Part shown: positions 60,673-64,000 of the stretch, piece by piece
Position numbering within the stretch: the stretch's first letter is position 1
Layout of the letters: each line of letters starts with the position of its first letter
DNA from: Mesorhizobium sp. B2-7-1
Lineage (GTDB): Bacteria; Pseudomonadota; Alphaproteobacteria; Rhizobiales; Rhizobiaceae
Reading direction: 5' to 3'
DNA: 64,000 nt
NCBI RefSeq assembly: GCF_006440735.1
Contig: NZ_VFUA01000003.1
Location: 1 to 64,000, forward strand
Program-made: the position numbers and the translations under genes
The notes under the pieces: generated by a model
What the model was told of the DNA's origin: nothing
Database searches by the model: none
The model's input: only the letters and a program-made list of their open reading frames with translations

Positions 60673-61526
60673 TACTCCCCCAACTTGTAGAAGCGGCGGA
60701 TGATGTCCCAGGCTTCGTCGGCCGTGTCGACGAAATCGATGATGTCCTGATCGCCGGGCGAGATCGTGCCCTGCTCGGCGAGGAAGTCGAGATCGATAGC
60801 CCTTTGCCAGAACGCCTTGCCGAACAGGATGACCGGGACGCGTTCCATGCGCCCCGTCTGGATTAGCGTCAGCGTCTCGAAGAACTCGTCCATCGTGCCG
60901 AAACCGCCCGGAAACACCGCGACGGCCTTGGCGCGCATGACGAAATGCATCTTGCGGATGGCGAAGTAGTGGAAGTTGAAGCAGAGCTCGGGCGTGACAT
61001 AGACGTTTGGCGCCTGCTCGTGCGGCAGCACGATGTTCAAGCCGATCGACGGCGCGCCGACATCGTCGGCGCCGCGGTTGCCGGCCTCCATGACGCCAGG
61101 TCCGCCGCCGGTCACGACGACATACTCACGATAATAGGAGGTGGCCGACTGCTGCGAGCACAGACGGGCGAATTTGCGCGCCTCCTCGTAATATTTGCTG
61201 TTCGCCTCGAGGTTCTTCTTCTGCGTCTCGTTCTTCGCCGCCCAGGCCTCGCCGCCCGGTTCCGGCAGGCGGGCGCCGCCGAACAGGATGACGGTCGAGC
61301 GGATGCCGCGTTCGGCCAGGATCATTTCGGGCTTCAGCAGCTCGAGCTGCAGCCGCACCGCGCGCAATTCGCGCCGCGTCATGAAGTCGGGATCGTTCCA
61401 GGCCAGCCGGTAGGTTTCGGCACGTGTCTGCGGGGTATCCGGCACGCTTTTCGAGCGTTCCAGGTCCTCGTCCGAATGCGGCAGCGGCGTCCATCCCGCC
61501 TTTTCCATGGGAGTCATCGAATCCAC
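60672..61526 (-). CDS. LOG-family protein (TIGR00730; nucleotide 5'-monophosphate phosphoribohydrolase-like)
   Basis: A 284-residue Rossmann protein with the LOG signature: VVTGGGPGVMEAGNRGA near 137-153 and VFPGGFGTMDEFFETLTLIQ near 205-224 (PGGxGTxxE). Such enzymes split a nucleoside monophosphate into base and ribose 5-phosphate and in some bacteria release cytokinins; the old label lysine decarboxylase is wrong. The long N-terminus of about 75 residues is typical of the larger subgroup. A GTG start at 61526 behind AAAGGA is preferred; ATGs at 61517 and 61508 are alternatives. Confidence 0.88.
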   Translation of the reverse strand: MDSMTPMEKAGWTPLPHSDEDLERSKSVPDTPQTRAETYRLAWNDPDFMTRRELRAVRLQLELLKPEMILAERGIRSTVILFGGARLPEPGGEAWAAKNETQKKNLEANSKYYEEARKFARLCSQQSATSYYREYVVVTGGGPGVMEAGNRGADDVGAPSIGLNIVLPHEQAPNVYVTPELCFNFHYFAIRKMHFVMRAKAVAVFPGGFGTMDEFFETLTLIQTGRMERVPVILFGKAFWQRAIDLDFLAEQGTISPGDQDIIDFVDTADEAWDIIRRFYKLGE

Positions 61527-61661
61527 CCGTCCAATTCCTTTACTTGCGCCGTCCCGTGACGCAGGCGCGATTGACCCCCATTGAGCCTTAACATAGGGTC
61601 CGCGCGACTTTTAAACAGGTTAAGGCGCAGCCCCTTAACAGCTTGGTAATGGAGCGAAATC

Positions 61662-62516
61662 ATGTCGAAGCCCGATCTGGCGAGCCTCGAGAAGACCATC
61701 GAAAAGGCCTTCGAGGAGCGCGACACGATTTCGACCGCGACGCGCGGCGAGACGCGCGACGCCATCCAGGCGGCGCTCGACCTGCTCGATCGCGGTGTTG
61801 CCCGCGTCGCCGAGCGGCGGGACGACGGCAAGTGGCACGTCAACCAGTGGCTGAAGAAGGCGGTGCTGCTCTCCTTCCGGCTGAACCCGATGGAGATCAT
61901 CAAGGGCGGTCCCGGCCAGGCGGTGTGGTGGGACAAGGTGCCGTCCAAGTTCGACGGCTGGAGCGCCGTCGACTTCGAGAAGGCCGGCTTCCGCGCCGTG
62001 CCGTCCTCGATCGTGCGCCGCTCGGCCTATGTCGCGCCGGGCGCGGTGCTGATGCCGTCCTTCGTCAATGTCGGGGCCTATGTGGATTCGGGCACCATGG
62101 TCGACACCTGGGCCTCGGTCGGCTCCTGCGCCCAGATCGGCAAGAACGTGCATCTTTCGGGCGGCGTCGGCATAGGCGGCGTGCTGGAGCCGATGCAGGC
62201 CGGCCCAACCATCATCGAGGACAATTGCTTCATCGGCGCGCGCTCGGAAGTGGTCGAAGGCTGCATCGTGCGCGAAGGCTCGGTGCTCGGCATGGGCGTG
62301 TTCATCGGCCAGTCGACCAAGATCGTCGACCGCGCCACCGGCGAGGTCTTTTACGGCGAGGTGCCGCCGAATTCGGTGGTGGTCGCCGGATCGCTGCCCG
62401 GCAAGCCTTTCCCGAACAACGAGCCGGGCCCGAGCCTCTACTGCGCCGTCATCGTCAAGCGCGTCGACGCAAGGACCCGTTCCAAGACCTCGATCAACGA
62501 ATTGCTGCGCGATTGA
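61662..62516 (+). CDS. dapD: 2,3,4,5-tetrahydropyridine-2,6-dicarboxylate N-succinyltransferase
   Basis: DapD succinylates tetrahydrodipicolinate in the lysine and diaminopimelate pathway. The 284-residue length is standard. The hexapeptide beta-helix is clear ([20 protein letters not shown], then [20 protein letters not shown]), as is the C-terminal [18 protein letters not shown]. The ribosome-binding site is TGGAGCG. The divergent LOG gene shares a 135-nt promoter region. Confidence 0.96.
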   Translation: MSKPDLASLEKTIEKAFEERDTISTATRGETRDAIQAALDLLDRGVARVAERRDDGKWHVNQWLKKAVLLSFRLNPMEIIKGGPGQAVWWDKVPSKFDGWSAVDFEKAGFRAVPSSIVRRSAYVAPGAVLMPSFVNVGAYVDSGTMVDTWASVGSCAQIGKNVHLSGGVGIGGVLEPMQAGPTIIEDNCFIGARSEVVEGCIVREGSVLGMGVFIGQSTKIVDRATGEVFYGEVPPNSVVVAGSLPGKPFPNNEPGPSLYCAVIVKRVDARTRSKTSINELLRD

Positions 62517-62521
62517 TCCTG

Positions 62522-62626
62522 CCTAAAGCGCGTCGCGATCTTTCAGATTCGCTCCCTGCGCTTTAGGTTTTTGATCTTGCGCATGTCTTTGTCCCGAAAC
62601 CGGTTCCCACTTTCGGGAGACATGCT
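62522..62626. repeat. Short palindromic repeat, family C with hairpin tail
   Basis: CTAAAGCGCGTCGCGATCTT and GCTCCCTGCGCTTTAG pair at the ends, followed by a second palindromic part, GCATGTCTTTGTCCCGAAAC, with CCCACTTTCGGGAGACATGC. The GGGAG of the last arm also serves as ribosome-binding site for the next gene, so the repeat may influence its translation. Confidence 0.7.
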
Positions 62627-63016
62627 TTGACGGAGCGGACGCGGTTGTCTGAAAGATCGCAATTCCTCTGGCTGTTCTTCAGCCTTTCAGGGCGGCTGAG
62701 CCCGGTCGCCTATGCGCTGGCCGGGGTTTTGCTGGTGCTTGTCCAGTTTTTCCCGTTCTACCAGTTCGCGCGGGTGGAGCTGAACACCACCGCCAGCCAG
62801 AATTGGGCCATGATATGCTGGGGCGTGCTGCTGATCTCGGCCTGGGCCACCTTCGCCGTGACGGCCAAGCGCTTCCATGATTTCGGCAAGCCGACCTATT
62901 TTGCGCTGATCTCGCTCATCATCGGTCCGATCCTGCTGATCATCCTGGCCTGCTTCCGCGGCGATCCCGGACCGAACCGCTACGGCAGGCGCACCAACGC
63001 GCCGGGCGATAGCTGA
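62627..63016 (+). CDS. DUF805-type small membrane protein
   Basis: A 129-residue protein with three to four membrane helices and the DUF805 pattern: FSLSGRLSPVAYALAG near residue 20, AVTAKRFHDFGKP near 78 and FRGDPGPNRYG near the end (GxxGxNxYG-like). The role of this family is unknown. The TTG start relies on a GGGAG inside a repeat arm; a TTG at 62645 is an alternative. It is followed 7 nt later by another membrane protein gene. Confidence 0.75.
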   Translation: MTERTRLSERSQFLWLFFSLSGRLSPVAYALAGVLLVLVQFFPFYQFARVELNTTASQNWAMICWGVLLISAWATFAVTAKRFHDFGKPTYFALISLIIGPILLIILACFRGDPGPNRYGRRTNAPGDS

Positions 63017-63023
63017 GGTCGCC

Positions 63024-63725
63024 ATGCGCTATCGCACGCTCGACCCGGCGCGGATCATCGAGACAGCCCAAAGGCTGGAGGAGCGCGTCGCCGAGCGTTT
63101 CCCGGAAAGGGGCCTCAGCGCCGTGGCAGCCGAACTGGTGTCGCTGTCGGGAGACCTCGCCAAGGCCGCCAGGGAGCTGGAAGCGCCGATCTGGTGGCTG
63201 CGCGGCGTCATCGTCGCGGCCTTCATCGCCGGCGTGGCGATGTTCCTGTTCGTCGGCACCATCCTGCCGCTCGACCGCATTTCGGGCGCCGACGATGCCG
63301 TGCAGTCGATGCAGGGCATCGAAGCGACGATCAACACGGTGATCCTGGCGGTGCTTGGGCTTTTGGCGCTGATCCGCACCGAGGAGCGGATCAAGCGCAA
63401 GAAAGTGTTCCGGCAGCTGCACGGGCTGCGCTCGCTGATCCATGTCATCGACATGCATCAATTGACCAAGGATCCGGCGACCTTGTCGGCCGATTTCAAG
63501 CCGACCTCGCATTCGCCCGCCCGCATCACCAACGCCGGCGACCTGGCGCGCTATCTCGACTATTGCTCGGAAATGCTGTCGATCACCGGTAAGATCGCGG
63601 CGCTGTTCGCGCAGTCGGTCAACGACGACGTCGTCGTCAATGCGGTCAACGACATCGAGAACCTGTCCTCCAACCTGTCGCGCAAGATCTGGCAGAAGAT
63701 CACGCTGATCGAGGACCGACGATAG
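63024..63725 (+). CDS. Membrane protein of unknown function
   Basis: A 233-residue protein with an N-terminal helical part (1-55), two membrane helices (WWLRGVIVAAFIAGVAMFLF near 57-76 and TVILAVLGLLALI near 105-117) and a C-terminal cytoplasmic part of about 110 residues with predicted helices (RQLHGLRSLIHVIDMHQLTK). I do not recognise a named family. It follows the DUF805 gene by 7 nt and probably shares its transcript. Its TAG stop lies at the border of a family D repeat. Confidence 0.7.
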   Translation: MRYRTLDPARIIETAQRLEERVAERFPERGLSAVAAELVSLSGDLAKAARELEAPIWWLRGVIVAAFIAGVAMFLFVGTILPLDRISGADDAVQSMQGIEATINTVILAVLGLLALIRTEERIKRKKVFRQLHGLRSLIHVIDMHQLTKDPATLSADFKPTSHSPARITNAGDLARYLDYCSEMLSITGKIAALFAQSVNDDVVVNAVNDIENLSSNLSRKIWQKITLIEDRR

Positions 63726-63850
63726 AGCGTTTCGCTGTTTCATGGAAACGGTGAAACGCTCCATCTCTTTTGTTGTGACGCAATTCCGGACGGAAGGTTA
63801 CGGCGAAGGCGCCGAACTTAACCGCTTCACACTTTTCCTGGAATTGCTCG
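63723..63850. repeat. Dispersed repeat, family D, between convergent genes
   Basis: It runs from TAGAGCGTTTCGCTGTTTCA to CTTTTCCTGGAATTGCTCGG, the full family D pattern with an extra insert around 63798-63825. Its left TAG is the stop of the gene at 63024-63725 and its right end encodes the last residues of the leftward partial gene. Confidence 0.75.
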
Positions 63851-64000
63851 GACCTTCTCCGGCGTCAGTCCCGGCGGACCGCGCTTTTCCGCTTCCGCCT
63901 GACGCACCAACGCCGCGACGCGTTCGTTGACCGGCGTCGGGATGCCCCTTTGCTTCGCCAGGCGAATGACCGCGCCCTGCAATTCGCCGATCTCGGTCGG
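63827..64000 (-). CDS. Ketopantoate reductase-like C-terminus (partial)
   Basis: Only the last 57 residues are in the window; the gene continues beyond 64000. The visible part, PTEIGELQGAVIRLAKQRGI and PTPVNERVAALVRQAEAE, matches the C-terminal helix bundle of 2-dehydropantoate 2-reductase (ApbA/PanE), where the TE and the GIPTPVN motif are conserved. It uses NADPH to reduce ketopantoate in coenzyme A synthesis, or serves as a paralogue of that enzyme. The final residues AIPGKV and the TGA come from the family D repeat. Confidence 0.7.
   Translation of the reverse strand, partial: PTEIGELQGAVIRLAKQRGIPTPVNERVAALVRQAEAEKRGPPGLTPEKVRAIPGKV

Noticed and set aside
60672..61526. Lysine decarboxylase
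   Set aside because: The PGGxGTxxE motif marks the LOG family, for which that label is a known misannotation.

Overview
The window reads as the chromosome of a GC-rich alphaproteobacterium of the order Rhizobiales, most likely Mesorhizobium or a close relative. The basis is the roughly 64 % GC coding sequence, the rpmH-rnpA-yidC block with engB, argB and dapD on the same chromosome stretch, the De Ley-Doudoroff type galactose genes, and several families of dispersed palindromic repeats. No genome-level search could be run, so the genus is an inference. Gene density is high, most operons use 4-nt ATGA/GTGA overlaps, and there is no phage, transposase, rRNA or CRISPR array. One tRNA (Arg-ACG) is present.

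Layout. 0.4-5.7 kb: a glycosyltransferase, gshB, and a Gtr-like surface-glycan module (GtrA flippase, GtrB-like GT2, divergent GT-C membrane protein). 6.0-7.3 kb: a GGDEF-EAL protein. 7.6-10.8 kb: a four-gene sugar-acid operon (SDR dehydrogenase, dgoK, dgoA, SMP-30 lactonase). 11.3-12.4 kb: an ATP-grasp gene that seems to lack a normal start codon. 12.7-20.3 kb: a small HTH regulator and six genes for a membrane complex related to hydrogenase-4 and complex I, whose large subunit has lost the nickel-binding cysteines (Ehr-type). 20.4-24.7 kb: LysR, a flavin oxidase, an MFS transporter and a RibD-like reductase. 24.9-29.3 kb: tRNA-Arg, an orphan histidine kinase, rpmH, rnpA and yidC.

29.9-41.5 kb: two EmrAB-type efflux systems, one under MarR and one under TetR with clear operators, flank an acyltransferase gene, engB and a soluble FtsK-type translocase. 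41.8-44.5 kb: an ECF sigma factor and RskA-type anti-sigma with a FAS1 protein and a Tat-exported MsrB. 44.8-48.8 kb: an amidase, argB and a BchE-like radical-SAM protein. 49.0-50.7 kb: a three-gene autoregulated operon whose middle gene fuses a helix-turn-helix to a segment of the RNA polymerase beta subunit (the flap); this is the most unusual item here. 50.7-52.2 kb: AsnC/Lrp and phenylalanine hydroxylase. 52.6-56.9 kb: MarR, a frameshifted mini-gene, a GMC oxidoreductase with a tiny Tat partner, a diguanylate cyclase and a HAD nucleotidase. 57.2-60.5 kb: three secreted Asn-Gly repeat proteins and a NarX/NarL-like two-component pair. 60.7-64 kb: a LOG-family protein, dapD, two small membrane proteins and the 3' end of a ketopantoate-reductase-like gene.

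Backbone genes (rpmH, rnpA, yidC, engB, argB, the HAD nucleotidase, dapD) are spread over 35 kb with accessory blocks between them. Most gaps between these blocks are filled by dispersed palindromic repeats, some of which supply stop codons or C-terminal codons to neighbouring genes.
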